Shown here piece after piece: positions 1 through 11,211 of a DNA stretch of 64,000 bases (position 1 is the stretch's first letter; each line of letters begins with the position of its first letter). A program made the position numbers and the translations under genes. This DNA comes from Liolophura sinensis. Its lineage: Eukaryota > Mollusca > Polyplacophora > Chitonida > Chitonidae. Location of the stretch: contig NC_088298.1 of assembly GCF_032854445.1 (NCBI RefSeq), forward strand, positions 17,813,976-17,877,975, in the 5' to 3' direction. The notes under the pieces were generated by a model that worked only from the letters and a program-made list of their open reading frames with translations, was not told where the DNA came from and made no database searches.

Positions 1-67
1 ACGTTTGGAGTTGTTGATAATCCACATGCAGTTGACACCTGAATTTTTTGTTATGGCACAACAATAC

Positions 68-1089
68 CTATTCCAAAATGACTTTACTTCTTGTAACGCT
101 CTCGTAAGTAGGGTTGACAAGAGTTTGGTGGTACAGCTTCTTAAACCTGCAATAAATCGAGCCTTGTATGGGGATTTTAGGAATCCAGTAAAGTTGTGGT
201 ATTTCTGCGTGACGGGTAGGTATATTTATGCGCCTTTCTTTAAGAAAGGTTTTGTGTTTGTTAAATAGTTCATCCAGAGTACATGTAGTAGCAGAATACG
301 TGTATGTCGTTGTAGATGCACATAGCTCTTGAACAAGAATTTGATAATAATAATTCTTGCAAATAAAGATGACATTATTAGGAGCCTTCTGTGCTACAGT
401 GATGACAATTTTACTATGAAGGTCAGGGAGTGTTTCTTGCAGAGTGGGATCCTTCACAACCTGTTCAACTTTAGGTAGAGCATCAATGTCTATACGGTGT
501 ATAGTTAAACTAACTTTCTTTTTGACAATCTCAAGCCAATCGTTAAGTACCGAAGAATCCACTTTCTCCCGTTTTGACCTTTTTTTTACATTTTTTACTC
601 CTCAAGTGCCGAAATGATATTTTTTTTGTTTGATCGAATGATGACATTACTCTTTTCTCTATATTTAGGACCCCTCACAAAGAGATTCCTTAGATCATGA
701 TTCTTAATAATATTAAGGTCACCAGTCAGGACATGTTTACATTTGTCGTAGGTAAAAACTGAGGATTCACAATCACAGTTATAGCCGCCAGAAGTATACG
801 TCGCCAAATCGAAATCCTTGATGGCCTGGGAATAATTGAAAATTTTGGAAGCGATAGGCTTTGTATACTCATAGGATATGCAAGGTGGCTCTTGGATATT
901 AAAATAATTGGGTACAGCAGTGCGAACATCAGGTTTATTAGAGATGCGTGGTAGGTTAATTAAATCAAGGCCACTGTCTAAATACTTTATCTTCAGAAAG
1001 AGTCGATCGAGTTGAGCTTCAATTGTAGTTACAGGGCGATACAATCGAAAATACGATGTCTTGACACAGACGTACAAGGTGAGGAACAT
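68..1089 (-). pseudogene. CxC linker and N-terminal reverse transcriptase of Naiad element, broken
   Basis: Two open segments follow the nuclease. The first (1,089-595) holds LDLINLPRI, SYEYTKPIASKIFNY, the CxC motif (YNCDC), HVLTGDLNIIKNHDLRNL and GPKYREK, which I recognise from animal Naiad proteins. The second (562-68) holds APNNVIFICKNYYYQIL and LYWIPK, which are RT finger motifs. After LYWIPK the frame shifts near position 190 and an adjacent frame continues with AGLRSCTTKLLSTLLTRAL. The catalytic YxDD box would lie left of the window. RT copies element RNA at the nicked target. Two or more frameshifts prevent translation. Confidence 0.78.
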
Positions 1090-1299
1090 TAAAATTGTGT
1101 ATGTTATTGGATAGGTCTTGAACGACCTGTTTTAGCAAGTTCAATGGCAGTGCATATAATACTGTGCGTAGAGCATGCATGCTATTGGTGTCATACGACA
1201 ATCCTACTAAATAGCTAACTGTAACGTGTTTGTGAATCATGTTTCTGTTGAACTTCCTCCTACCATGACTGCGAGGTCTACGTTTATGGTATATGAATA

Positions 1300-1863
1300 A
1301 ATTTGTTACGACGGAGTCATATGGTTGGCTAGATGTTACATTGCCAATTCCCATAACGTTATCATTCAACCCATATGGGAAGACTGAACCAATCTCTAGC
1401 ATCCAGAAAAGCTCACGGTGACGGATTTTACGTTCAAATTCGACATCAGACATTCGTCGGAGGGAGAGAAATGCTTGCCTATTAGCAATTGTTTCTTGCG
1501 CACGGACGTACGGTGTCCGTTCACCCGTAAATGTAGTTTCTGGGTGGTCTTCCCAACATACTGCTGACCACACTTCTTGCATGTTACCAAGTAAATACAA
1601 TTGGACGCAATACAACTTATGTTAACGTAGGAATTAACAGAATAACATTTACCAGTCAGTGAGGAAATAAAAGTGGCGGATGTATCAAATGATGGACATG
1701 TAAGACAATTGGTATGTCCACATTTGGAAATAGTTAAATGTTTGCTTTGGGAATTCAATGTCAAACAATCGTTCAGTTGGGTAGAACACGGTTTGGTGGA
1801 AATACCTTGTTTAATGCTCTCAAATATATCCGGTATTTGGATGGAAATGGGTCTTAGTGCCAA
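1300..1863 (-). pseudogene. GIY-YIG endonuclease domain of Naiad element, frameshifted
   Basis: The upstream segment has a Cys cluster (CGHTNCLTC, about residues 48-56 from the first Met) and then the nuclease core IYLVTCKKCGQQYVGKT with the conserved Arg of LHLRVNGHR. The frame then closes, and the adjacent frame supplies the rest of the domain: RELFWM followed by FPYGLNDNVMGIGN. The switch lies near 1,480-1,510. In Penelope-like elements this nuclease nicks the target DNA to prime reverse transcription. Paired Cys residues inside the GIY-YIG core are typical of these elements and unlike bacterial UvrC-type nucleases. The frameshift makes this copy inactive. Confidence 0.8.
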
Positions 1864-1889
1864 CGACTCATTTATTGACTCGCCCTAGG

Positions 1890-2254
1890 AACATGCACCA
1901 CTATTCCCAGCCTTAGTCCTATGCATATTTTTGTAGTTCATAGTTATTGGTATAATTGTGCAGAGGCGTCGCCTCAGGGTCAAAAACCACCAGCAGAATC
2001 ATGGAAAGTACCTGTTTCTTCCACTTGTCTTCCGCATAACTCATACTGTTGTAGGGCACTTCTTTCATGGGTGAGACCACCCCTCCTCACCGCCCCCTAC
2101 CCCCCCCCCCCCCGGCCCTGAATGCCTCATCTGGCGATATGTAACGCTTGGAATTAGCGGTAAATCGAAAGATCTACATCCGACGACTGGCTTCTGCCTT
2201 TTTTACGGCGAGTACATCTCGCGAGACTGTATTTCAGAGAGAATGTATTGATCT
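1890..2254. other. No gene seen; C-rich homopolymer
   Basis: No coding signal found. A C-rich run (about 2,081-2,117, with up to 14 consecutive C) sits between the Penelope element and the next repeat. Such runs are prone to assembly length error. Confidence 0.5.
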
Positions 2255-3045
2255 ATGTGTCGAAACAAACATTCCTCTACCAGCCGTCATCGAAGGTGGT
2301 CGTTCTCGTTGAATGTACACAGACATTCGTATACCAGCCGTCAACCAGTAAGGACGTCCCAGGACAATAATCGCAAGGCCAGTTCCCCAAAACGACATAA
2401 CCCAACCACCAAAGAACTAAGAAACTTTATAAAGTTTAGTCAAAAGTCAACAGTTTTCAGTGATGTTGGAAACACGCAATGCATGTTCTAAGCGGCTGAA
2501 TGAAGTCAGTGTTCAAATCGTGTACCATGCTAGAATATGAGTTTTCGATAACAAAATATGTATCTCAGCTGCGCTTTGATTGCAACTGTTCATATGTCCA
2601 ACGTGGCGATCGTATTTAACACGATGAATATACAGCCCCTGACCCCGGGTTAAGCGGAATTAAAACACAATCATGAAGCAGAAACTCTGGACGTTCTGTC
2701 CATATTTACCTACGTGAGAATTATACACATTGTAAATCTTTATAAAAAAAACTTGGAATGAAGGCGTTTCATGGAATAACCTTGACGCACTAATTTTTGC
2801 AGTAACAACTTGTGACGTTGATTGAAATCCCCACACAACACGCACGATCTAACAAATGCTACAAAGCGAGATATGTACATACCATATGCAGAGGAGCCTT
2901 CGGTATATTGCTGTCCAAGTAAGGATAATTGACATTGTCAAAATTAAAACCATCCCTCTTGTAAAATCTGCGAGACAGAAAACTGTTTTGGTCTTTGTAC
3001 AAATATAGATCCAGATAAGAGGTACCATTCGGAGAGTCTAAGTTA
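2255..3045 (-). mobile_element. Naiad 3'-terminal fragment (RT C-terminus plus 3' UTR)
   Basis: On the minus strand this fragment reads DSPNGTSYLDLYLYKD and then YKRDGFNFDNVNYPYLDSNI, a strongly conserved block of the Naiad RT C-terminal region. About 450 bp of shared 3' UTR follow. The UTR is recognisable in other copies by a block near TTGCAATCAAAGCGC and by the end block near the motif GTTTTCAGTGATGTTGGAAA in plus-strand sense. The 5' part is missing, as expected for truncation during target-primed reverse transcription. No intact reading frame remains. Confidence 0.7.
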
Positions 3046-4469
3046 TTCCAACACTATGATCGTTATTAATTACCAATCTCATAATACCAATTTAATACGA
3101 ATAAATTAGGGGATCGGCCCTCTGGATATTGTCAGGGTTATTCTTATTACTCATTTTGTGATACGCCTACAGGGAAAAGCACCATATCACAACTACTCAG
3201 ACTGCAAAACCCTAAATGACTTCTTGTTTAACACCAGAAAGTGTCCTATGTAAATTAACAGACAACAGCCATTCTGAAGATCTCAGGTGTCCACTTCTAT
3301 CGTTTTTGCCTTTTGCATATATTTGGATAATAAAGACCTACCTATGTGTATGTCAACATGCTGTGCACAAACATGTGCTTGTTTTGTGGCTACGGGAAGT
3401 GTTTTTTGTATATTGGTCAAAAGAGTGGTCAAATCCGCCTGCATTCAATAACCTGTGGGCTTTGCGTGCATAAAATTATTGACCACAGTTTACTGTAGAA
3501 ACGGAAAGGAACCTTGAAACAATGTGTTCTTCATGTTGTTTGTCAAGATCAAAGCTGTATTTACTCTATATATACTAGGCTGTATATACTCTGCCTATTA
3601 TATATGATTCCTGGCAGTATCTGGTTCAAATCCAGTGTATTCCTTTCATGTTTGTCACGCCCTTCCTCATCGTTTTCGTCTTTGTTATTACCATTGGGAG
3701 TACAATCTATACAGGGCGTGAAAATTAAAATGGCCAATGAAAATTGGTGGAGACAACAGAAAGTTTAAGGCTCCTAAAGCACCGATCAGACTATCCAACA
3801 TCGCTCAAATTTTCCTGACTCAACTTGAGTTAACTTAAGTTTACTTGAGTTGAGTCATGCATGTGTATTTTTTTTCAACAAGTTGAGTGAATGTAGCCAA
3901 TCAGTAGTGCATGTGTATTTTTTTTCAACCAGTTGAGTGAACTTAGCCAATCAGCAAGCATGTTCAAATAATGTGGCCTGTGCCAAATGGAGGCGCCAAA
4001 GGCGAAAGAGAGAAACTGGTCTCACGATGAGACAGCTTCGTTCAGAAGTATGAAAAATATTCTTGCCTGTGTCAACACTCTCTTAAACCTACGACACGAT
4101 TCTTCCGGCTTTTCTTCATTGTGTATTATGCATTGGTGAGAAAGACGGAAATTACCCTGCAATTCTGGTGAAAAAAAAAACACCTCAGTGCGATTCAGCA
4201 CACAGCGAGAGTATTGGAAAATGTTGGCCTATCTTAGTGTGGACGGGACATTTAACTTGCTGTTGAGTGACGTTGGACAGCCTGGACTGTTGACTGGGTT
4301 TTTTTTAACTCTTTCACGTTGCTGTGCTTAGTTAAAACCAACAACAAAGATTAGATAGATGATAAATCATTATTTCTTAAATCTGTCTTGCGAATCTTAC
4401 TTACATTATACTTCCTTCCATGGTAAGTCTTGTTAAAGTAAATTTGCTTCATGCTTGTGTCTAATTACG
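3046..4469. other. Non-coding stretch with a small palindrome and duplication
   Basis: No convincing exon. Bases 3,823-3,860 form an imperfect palindrome of CTCAACTTGAGT-type arms. Directly after it a 48-50 bp unit (GCATGTGTA, T-run, CAACAAGTTGAGTGAA) is repeated twice (3,858-3,907 and 3,908-3,957). The rest looks like ordinary AT-rich spacer. Confidence 0.5.
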
Positions 4470-4734
4470 CTCTAACTCATGGTTAGGGGATGTATATTTA
4501 TGCTGTTGAATTACATTGCCACGTTGAATATATGAACAGTTGCATTCAAAGCGCACCTCCGATTCATATTTTGTTATTATAGTATGCTACACTATTTGAA
4601 TACTGATTTGACCCAGTCGCCTAGAACATACCGTGTGTCCAACATCATTGAAAACTGTTAACTTCTCTTTGTATGATTCCCTCCTATTTTCCTACTCGAT
4701 ATACTGTTGGTGCCTTTGAGTGATACTAGACCAG

Positions 4735-4990
4735 TAACGTCTAATAAAATGCAATTAACATCATTGCATTTTTTAAAACTAATTCTGCTTAGGCCATGTT
4801 GCTAGAAGGCGGGTAATTTGTTACCATTTATGCATTTACGTGAATAGCTAGAACAAAACCCTGACTGAAGTAAACTGACAAGGTCGTATTTTAACGGCTT
4901 CGTGTGACCATTTGCAAGTTATCAGGCTGGCGTCGCTTTCCTGGTGTTCTTTTCATACTGTATGTCTTCGTTATATTTTATTATATACTG
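4735..4990 (+). repeat. Family B interspersed repeat, near-complete copy
   Basis: This repeat starts with CGTCTAATAAAATGCAATTA and runs through CTTAGGCCATG, TTATGCATTTACGTGAA, AACAAAACCCTGACTGA and GTGTGACCATTTGC to a pyrimidine-rich end near GTATGTCTTCG. The same order of blocks recurs in about ten places in this window. No protein and no clear terminal inverted repeats were seen, so the class is unknown (possibly a non-autonomous DNA transposon or LTR-derived). Confidence 0.6.
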
Positions 4991-5505
4991 ACCCGCTTTA
5001 TAAACGCACCAACATACGAATGTCTGTTTTGACACATAGATTTAAAACTCAAATTCCAAAATTATTAATTTTATTACACCCAAAATTACGCCCATTTCCA
5101 TGTCATATCTCACAACAAATGCACACTGAAGCATGGAGTAAGCTTTTTTGTAGTGAATTTTAAGTGACTGCGTGATCTCTAAATCGCGTGGAGTGTATTA
5201 TCTCAATTAAGTTCAATTCCTGGGCTTTTGCGTTGGCCAAGCAGGCAAGCATGACAGGCTCAGGCACATTTTCCTGCATATTAACGGACGTAAGACGGAT
5301 GCACGCGCCCTGTGGATAGCAACACTTGGTGAGAATTTTCTCGGAACATCTTTATGGGACAATTAATTTGCACACCCTTGCAGATTTAGTCGAAAATAAC
5401 AAACAAGAAGTTCAAAGAAGGCATGCATTTTCAGTCTTATTTTCCTATTTTTATACTTTATATACATTCTCAGTTGTTTGGTGGTTTGTTTCATACGTCG
5501 TTTTG

Positions 5506-5576
5506 TTTCCGCCCACCATAATGCTGGCCGCCGTCGTATAAGTGAAATATTCTAAAACACCAATCAAAAAAAAAAA
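5506..5576 (+). mobile_element. 5'-truncated SINE with 15-bp target-site duplication
   Basis: The 3' part of the common SINE (CCGCCGTCGTATAAGTGAAA, then CACCAATC and an A-run) is flanked by the identical 15-mer TCATACGTCGTTTTG at 5,491-5,505 and 5,577-5,591. It is inserted in a Naiad 3' UTR copy. Truncation at the 5' end plus an A-rich tail and duplication are the marks of LINE-driven retrotransposition. Confidence 0.88.
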
Positions 5577-5700
5577 TCATACGTCGTTTTGGGAATTGAC
5601 CTTGCCATTATTGACATTGAAGGTCTTTATTGGTGGACAGCTTGTGTATACATGTCTGTTTCGACGCTTAAATGCAGATCAACCATGGTCACAGGACAGT

Positions 5701-6187
5701 TCTCTTGTTCTCATGTCAGCGCCAAAGTGCCAAAATGTCTGTCAAACCACATTTTCTGTTGGCTGAAGTACCACTAATTACACAGAAATGTTTGTAATCC
5801 TCATCTTTGTTATACTAGTATGTTTGCGTAGGTATGCCACCTGATGTTTCATCATGAAGATCTATATTGCTCCAGCATGTATTGATCAGTTAATTGTGCA
5901 TGGTGAATTTACAATAAGTGCTGTTAAAAATTTCTTTCATTAAAGTGAGCTGAAGGTACAAATGTTTATATAATATTAGCATTATAGTTTGCTATACCAT
6001 AAATTAAGGGAAGTTTCCTTAATATCTAAAAATATTTTATCCCAAATTATCCAACTAAAAGGTTCCCAAATTAAAAAGCTTTTTGTTCGCCATGCAATAA
6101 CATTATTTACAAATAACTGAGCTTGCTGCCAAGAGCAACATAGATGAAAGATACATCTATGTTTAGTGCTTTACGCCGTAAATTAGG
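5701..6187. other. No gene seen
   Basis: AT-rich spacer without recognisable coding or repeat motifs. Confidence 0.5.
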
Positions 6188-6280
6188 TCCGATGTACGTC
6201 CGAAGAGGAAGCCAGCATGAGTTGGATTTGAACTCAGTGACCACATTGATGGGGGGCTTCTGGGTTAGGAGGGTTTCCTT
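6188..6280 (-). mobile_element. SINE fragment (head-side half)
   Basis: The stretch from GTCCGAAGAGGAAGCCAGCATGAG through TTGAACTCA to GGCTTCTGGGTTA matches the middle and tRNA-side half of the SINE that is complete at 63.6 kb, in the same orientation. It lacks the tail. Confidence 0.7.
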
Positions 6281-6805
6281 TACGTATATAGCCCAGTCAG
6301 TGATTAATCTGTTGCACATAGATATGTACCTGCACGAAACCGTAGCACTTGGCCAATTTGTGTTTCAGATGACTTAAATGCCACATACTAACTTTCGACT
6401 TTGACAATACATAAGGTGATGATGGAATGAAATTGAAGGTGGAGTCTTGTATGGTATTAGAAGACTATGTGTATTGTAATTGGAGGAAAACTTTACCAGA
6501 TGGGGAAAGTTAATCAGTTATTCTAGTTGCAATATTTTCCAACTTTTAAAGAAAGCTCTTTATGAATTGACAAAAAAAAAATACAGTATGGGGAAGCTTT
6601 CAGTGGATGCAGATAATACACTTGATTCTTACAAATAACAGTTTAACATTTATCCTCAGTTAACCGTGTTGCCTGAAGATGTTTCAGTTAAATGTAAATG
6701 AAACCAGGCAATTCAGCTTTTGATGTGCATGTTTACACAGCCTCATTGAAGGATTCATTGAAACATTTAGATTAGATCCATATTTTTCATGCTATTCGTA
6801 CATCA
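6281..6805. other. No gene seen
   Basis: AT-rich spacer; no motifs recognised on either strand. Confidence 0.5.
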
Positions 6806-8385
6806 TTGAGAGTAAATTCAGAGCAGCGACGAAAGTGTGATAGTTGGCAAATGGGGTGTCAATTTACAGAACAGCCTGAACCTAACCATCACTTCTACGG
6901 CCATTGTGGCTGGATGGTCCGTGTATCATACACCCACTATACGCCGACCCTGATCAAACACGCCGTCGTGCTCCGCCTATTATCCGCGTACGCCGAGGGT
7001 CCGCGCATAATGGGGCCATGGTCAGGGTATCATTTTTACGACATTCGCGCGGTCGAGTTTAAAGCCGTAGTCTAAATGCCAGACTCGTACCTATACTATT
7101 TAAATTGTTAAAATACTTCTAAAGTTATAAGTTTCCTTTAGAAATTTTTGGAACTTAATTACCACTTTCGAAGGTATCATTTACTCAGACCAGGTTGATA
7201 TTTCCTGAAAGGTGATTACTTGGGCCATTCTAAAGTAACAGCAAAAACTGCACTGCCATTGATTGAAAAGTTTTTGTACCAGCACCAAACATATCCGGTT
7301 TTGTTTTTAACTTTCTTTGATATTCTCAAACATGGAAAACATTTTATAGCTTGCAGAATCTAGGATACATGTATATAGAGGCCTAGGGTCTACATCGCAT
7401 ATATTTCCGCGTACATGTTCATGTATATAAAGCCTGTATATGAATGCCCTCGTCGTGCGCTAACTTATAATAAACATGTTTTTTCGTTGGTAAAAATTAA
7501 TAAACGATCGGATCGACAATTGTGAAACTGGAGATACAATTGAAAGGAACATTAACATTAACATGCAGACCTTTCGGTGGTAAACTATATTTTTACAATT
7601 TAAAAACTGTAGGCCTTGTGTTAGGTAGCGATATGACTCATTTCATAGGTATTTTCAAAATAAATTTTTTGAAGCGCGTTTTGTTGTATATCAGCACGCC
7701 AGAAGTCGGACACACATCACACACAAATATTCCTGTGTATTTTTGTATCCAGCATGAAACTGATAAATTTTCTAACTCATAAGCTTAGAAGTCGAATCTG
7801 TTTCCAAATTCTGAACCAACCGCCACGATTGTATAGGGCCGTCATGGACAGCGCGGAGTAATGTGTTGGATATACATATATAATCGGCTCAAATTAGGAA
7901 GCAGGCCCGTTGTTTAATAATTAGTGAAGTAATTTATGTTATATACAAACTATCGTATACTCAAGACGCCCGGTGCTAACTTGAGTCATCTGTCCTCAAG
8001 AGAAGGCTGTACACGCGTGGCGGACCAAGACGTTGGGGGTCCCCAAGCTATTAAACAGTAAGCTATTAAAACTCAAATTCGGTACGAAATTTGTGTGCAA
8101 ATAAATGTGCAGAACGGTGTTCATAAGAGGCAGGACGTTTTACAGAAAACAGGTCGGTATTTAGCGGTAATACATTTGATGATGATGGGCCGATGGTCGG
8201 CCGAGGGCCCGCGTACGATGGCCAGAGGATTGCGCCAGGAAACGCGTATGAAGGTACATGGTCTGCATATCTTACACTGACACGCCCCATAGCACCATGG
8301 TTTAAACAGAATTTTCATGGATGCAAATAGTGCGGTGATGTTAATCGCAATTTATTAGACGCCCTGTTCACAGGGGAAGGGATTG
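6806..8385 (-). repeat. Family B copy apparently split by a 1.4-kb insertion
   Basis: Bases 6,806-6,870 match the distal end of family B (minus) and bases 8,270-8,385 match its proximal end (minus, including GTTAATCGCAATTTATTAGAC). The two are in the right order to be one copy opened by about 1.4 kb. The insert holds a GC-rich block near each end that shares a CCGAGGGTCCGCG-like core (6,990-7,022 and 8,196-8,222). No protein is recognisable inside. The split-copy reading is an inference. Confidence 0.4.
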
Positions 8386-8389
8386 TAAC

Positions 8390-9059
8390 GCATGTGGTGA
8401 ACAGTTTCCATACTCTGCTAATCAATTACCTTGTGGTAAGTTACACTTGTCTGCAGCACCATCACGTGTTTCAATTGCTCCAGAAGTTGAGAACTGAGGT
8501 GCCTTCTTGCATGCTTGTAGATATTAAGTCATTCAGGGAAAAACTAAAATCAGTGCAGACAACTAAAGATTTAAAGATTTGGGAAAATTGTAGTACACTT
8601 GAAAATCACAGATTTATAATGTTTTGTGTGACATGTTTGTTTGACTACTGTTAACTACTCAAATGCAGAATATTGTGCCAAATATAGGAAGAAACTTGAT
8701 GTGGAGAGCTTTGTGGAACAAAAACAGATCTATATACTGGCAAAATGTACTGGCAAGGTAGATCAACTTTTACTGACTGAAACACGCAGAGTTGATCTAG
8801 TCGACTACAGCCAATGGAACTGCTATACACGATGGTATTCTTTTTCACGCATAGCTAAAACTCCAGTTTGTAGAGTGAATTCAGTCTGACATTTGGAGGA
8901 GATTAGTGTTGTCTAGGATGTGTGGCCAGTACTTCAGTTTAGGAATGGACTATCGCTTCATCAATTCTTTGCACATATATGTGTGTTACTGATCAATTAG
9001 AGTTCCAGAGGCAACACATGCCTTGTAAAACATTCAGACGCATCTTTACGCTTTCAACC
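8390..9059. other. No gene seen
   Basis: Short open frames exist but show no family motif, no codon bias that I could recognise and no splice context. Confidence 0.45.
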
Positions 9060-9300
9060 AAAATGACGTTCCGTGTCAGTGGTCAGCAGGCTAATTCACA
9101 AAACGACGATTAACACAACCCACGTAAGAACTAATTAAGAATATAAAATATCTGAAAACGTACAGCATAGAGTAAACCACAGAGCAACAAGAACAGTGTG
9201 ATAGCTGGCAAATGGTCACATATAACCGGTGAAATACGGCCTCTTGTCAATTTACCTCAGTCAATGTTTTTCTGCAACTGTTGATGTAAATGAGGCATAT
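9060..9300 (-). repeat. Naiad UTR end piece joined to family B copy
   Basis: Bases 9,060-9,150 resemble the Naiad 3' UTR end (CAAAACGACGATTAACACAA). Bases 9,150-9,300 match family B on the minus strand (AGCTGGCAAATGGTCACA, CCGGTGAAATACGGCCTC). This is another nested pair. Confidence 0.55.
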
Positions 9301-11211
9301 GTTGAAAACATAAAAGACAAGAATAAAATAAGATCTGTCAGTACATTTATTAATCTCAAAATAACTAAATGTTGTGAAGTTAGGTAGACAAATGTCCTTA
9401 AACTGAACCTACTTTAGCAATCATCTGGTGCATTGAGAGTGCCGACGGTATCCCAGTCTGTAGTCTAAATTTTTTCTTACATGGAAGCCGATAGGGGATA
9501 TCTCTCTGCATCAACCTTTGCAATACAGGGCGAGGTAGCTGGTTAGCGAGCCGGAGCAGCGAGCTAACTCAACTGGCTATCCAACTAACACAGTGAGGAA
9601 CTTGTGAATCTTCCACTGCACACGATTGTTGCGGTCCTGTCGTTATTTGACTGTAAACTACCCCGGTGCCTTATTACGTATTTCATTACTCAACACGCAA
9701 TGACTGACGACCAACACACTAACCTTATCCTTCACTGTTTGTGTATATTGTGCTCTTCATTCGTTAGCGATGGGGTAATGATTACTTGAACAATATTAGT
9801 GAGATTTACCTTAATTAGCCTCAAAGAACAAAGATATGGATTGATAAGAGAATTTTTTCGAAATATTCTTGGTTATATCAGGGCCAAACTTTGTGACTAC
9901 TACAGCATACTTATTTGTTTTGTTTTTGGTTTTGTGAGATGTTTGATGTTATTATGACACAGGAAGCCTGTCCGCACAATAGAATGCCAGCCAGGCATAA
10001 ATAAATGTATTCAGTTTAGAAGATTGCTGTACATATGCTGTGTGCGTCTGGGGTTGTGCCGAAGGGGTCGCGTCAGTTTTTATGCCGCTGCCATCGCTAT
10101 TTAGTTCTATGCATGTAATTAATCGTCTGTAATAGCTAGATGATATCTTATTATAAATTTTACTTGAAGCCGCAATATGTATGATCTGGCAGTATTCATT
10201 TTTTAACACTTCGTACGAGGTTTTGAAAAAAGAAAACCGAAGTACAGACGTGACAGGAAGGACTTGAATTTGCTATATAATGCTCTCATTTCAATTGGCC
10301 GTAACACAGTGACACTACAACAGCCACTTCACAACTTTATGTGTGCTAGTAACATTTCTTTATGACTTGTAAAATAGACCTTAACCCATGGATTATATAG
10401 CATCGTCATACATAGTGCACCGAAAAACAATTGGTCATTAAGACCGGATGTTTAAAGGGCTTGCCTGTCAGTCGAAGAGAGGCCAAGGTTTAACAGGGAA
10501 TTTCTACATTTCCACTTCACATGCATCCACGAAGACGCTCGTGTGGGTAACTCTTGCAGAACATCCCTTGTCTTCCACCAATAAATACGCAAGAAACAGA
10601 AATTGGTCGTTGGCTGCGAAACGACGAAGAGACTACATGTCACTACATTGTATACAACACAGTCTCAAAGCATATGAAAGTTATATTTTTATTGAAGCTC
10701 TTAACTGCATGTATCAGAGAATGTATGTCGTGCTGTACATTAAGGAACATACATTGATATTACTGCGCGTATTCCAATCAGTTAAACATTAATTAATGTC
10801 AACCGCTGCTAGAACGCAAAGCAACTACTAATTATGCAAATTCTAGGACTGTTTTAGATGTAAGATTACTTAAAACCTTCACCGCATCTCTTGAAGTAAT
10901 AATTATGTGTATAACTCATGATAAGTAAAGTATCTGATCAACCACACAGTTGTATTCTTCTGAGGACGACTGGTTACCGGTTGTAAATAAAATTCAACGC
11001 AGTATTTGTCACCTTGATACAAAATAAGCCGATGTGATTAGAGAGGAACTATCTTGGTTAGTTAATAGTTGTTTTTCATGGCAATAAATGTTAAGTTTTC
11101 CTCTCACCTTTAAAACTATTAACTAAGAGTCTTCACTAACATGCGTAAGGCTTTATGCACGAAAGCGTCTAAGAAACGTTATGTGACGACAAAAAAGTAT
11201 GGACATACAAG
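9301..11211. other. No gene seen; likely 3' flank of the EF-hand gene at its right end
   Basis: No supported exon. A minus-strand AATAAA (plus-strand TTTATT at about 10,688) lies about 520 bp beyond the EF-hand stop codon and could serve as a polyadenylation signal. The rest is AT-rich spacer. Confidence 0.4.

Larger units (their letters stand above)
1..1890 (-). mobile_element. Naiad-type Penelope-like retroelement, 5' part, decayed, runs off left edge
   Basis: Read on the minus strand, four overlapping open segments in shifting frames form one decayed retroelement protein. In order they give a Cys-rich GIY-YIG nuclease (about 1,863-1,300), a linker, a segment with the motif NCDCES followed by a GDLNII-like block and GPKYR (1,089-595), and RT segments including NNVIFICKNYY and LYWIPK (562-68). 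The last segment continues, after a frameshift near 190, to the left edge with GVNCMWIINNS. The nuclease lies upstream of the RT, whereas canonical Penelope elements carry it downstream. The N-terminal nuclease plus CxC linker is the hallmark described for Naiad elements. At least three frameshifts make it non-functional. Cys positions use TGT/TGC, so it is not the selenocysteine-rich type reported in some clams. The 5' limit near 1,890 is where recognisable protein stops; the true end is unknown. Confidence 0.82.
4470..5700 (+). mobile_element. Naiad 3' UTR copy split by a family B repeat and a SINE
   Basis: Two pieces of the Naiad 3' UTR repeat (4,470-4,700 and 5,440-5,700) are in the same orientation and together make one copy. 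The break falls within a TTTCCTA motif. Between them lies a family B repeat (about 4,735-4,990) and about 450 bp of unassigned sequence. A 71-bp SINE interrupts the right piece. The nesting order shows that the Naiad copy is the oldest of the three. Confidence 0.55.

Noticed and set aside
3987-4139. Short frame beginning MEAPKAKERNWSHDETASF, resembling the start of a Myb/SANT-like domain
   Set aside because: Only about ten residues fit (RNWSxDET); the following helices and second Trp are absent, so the match may be chance.
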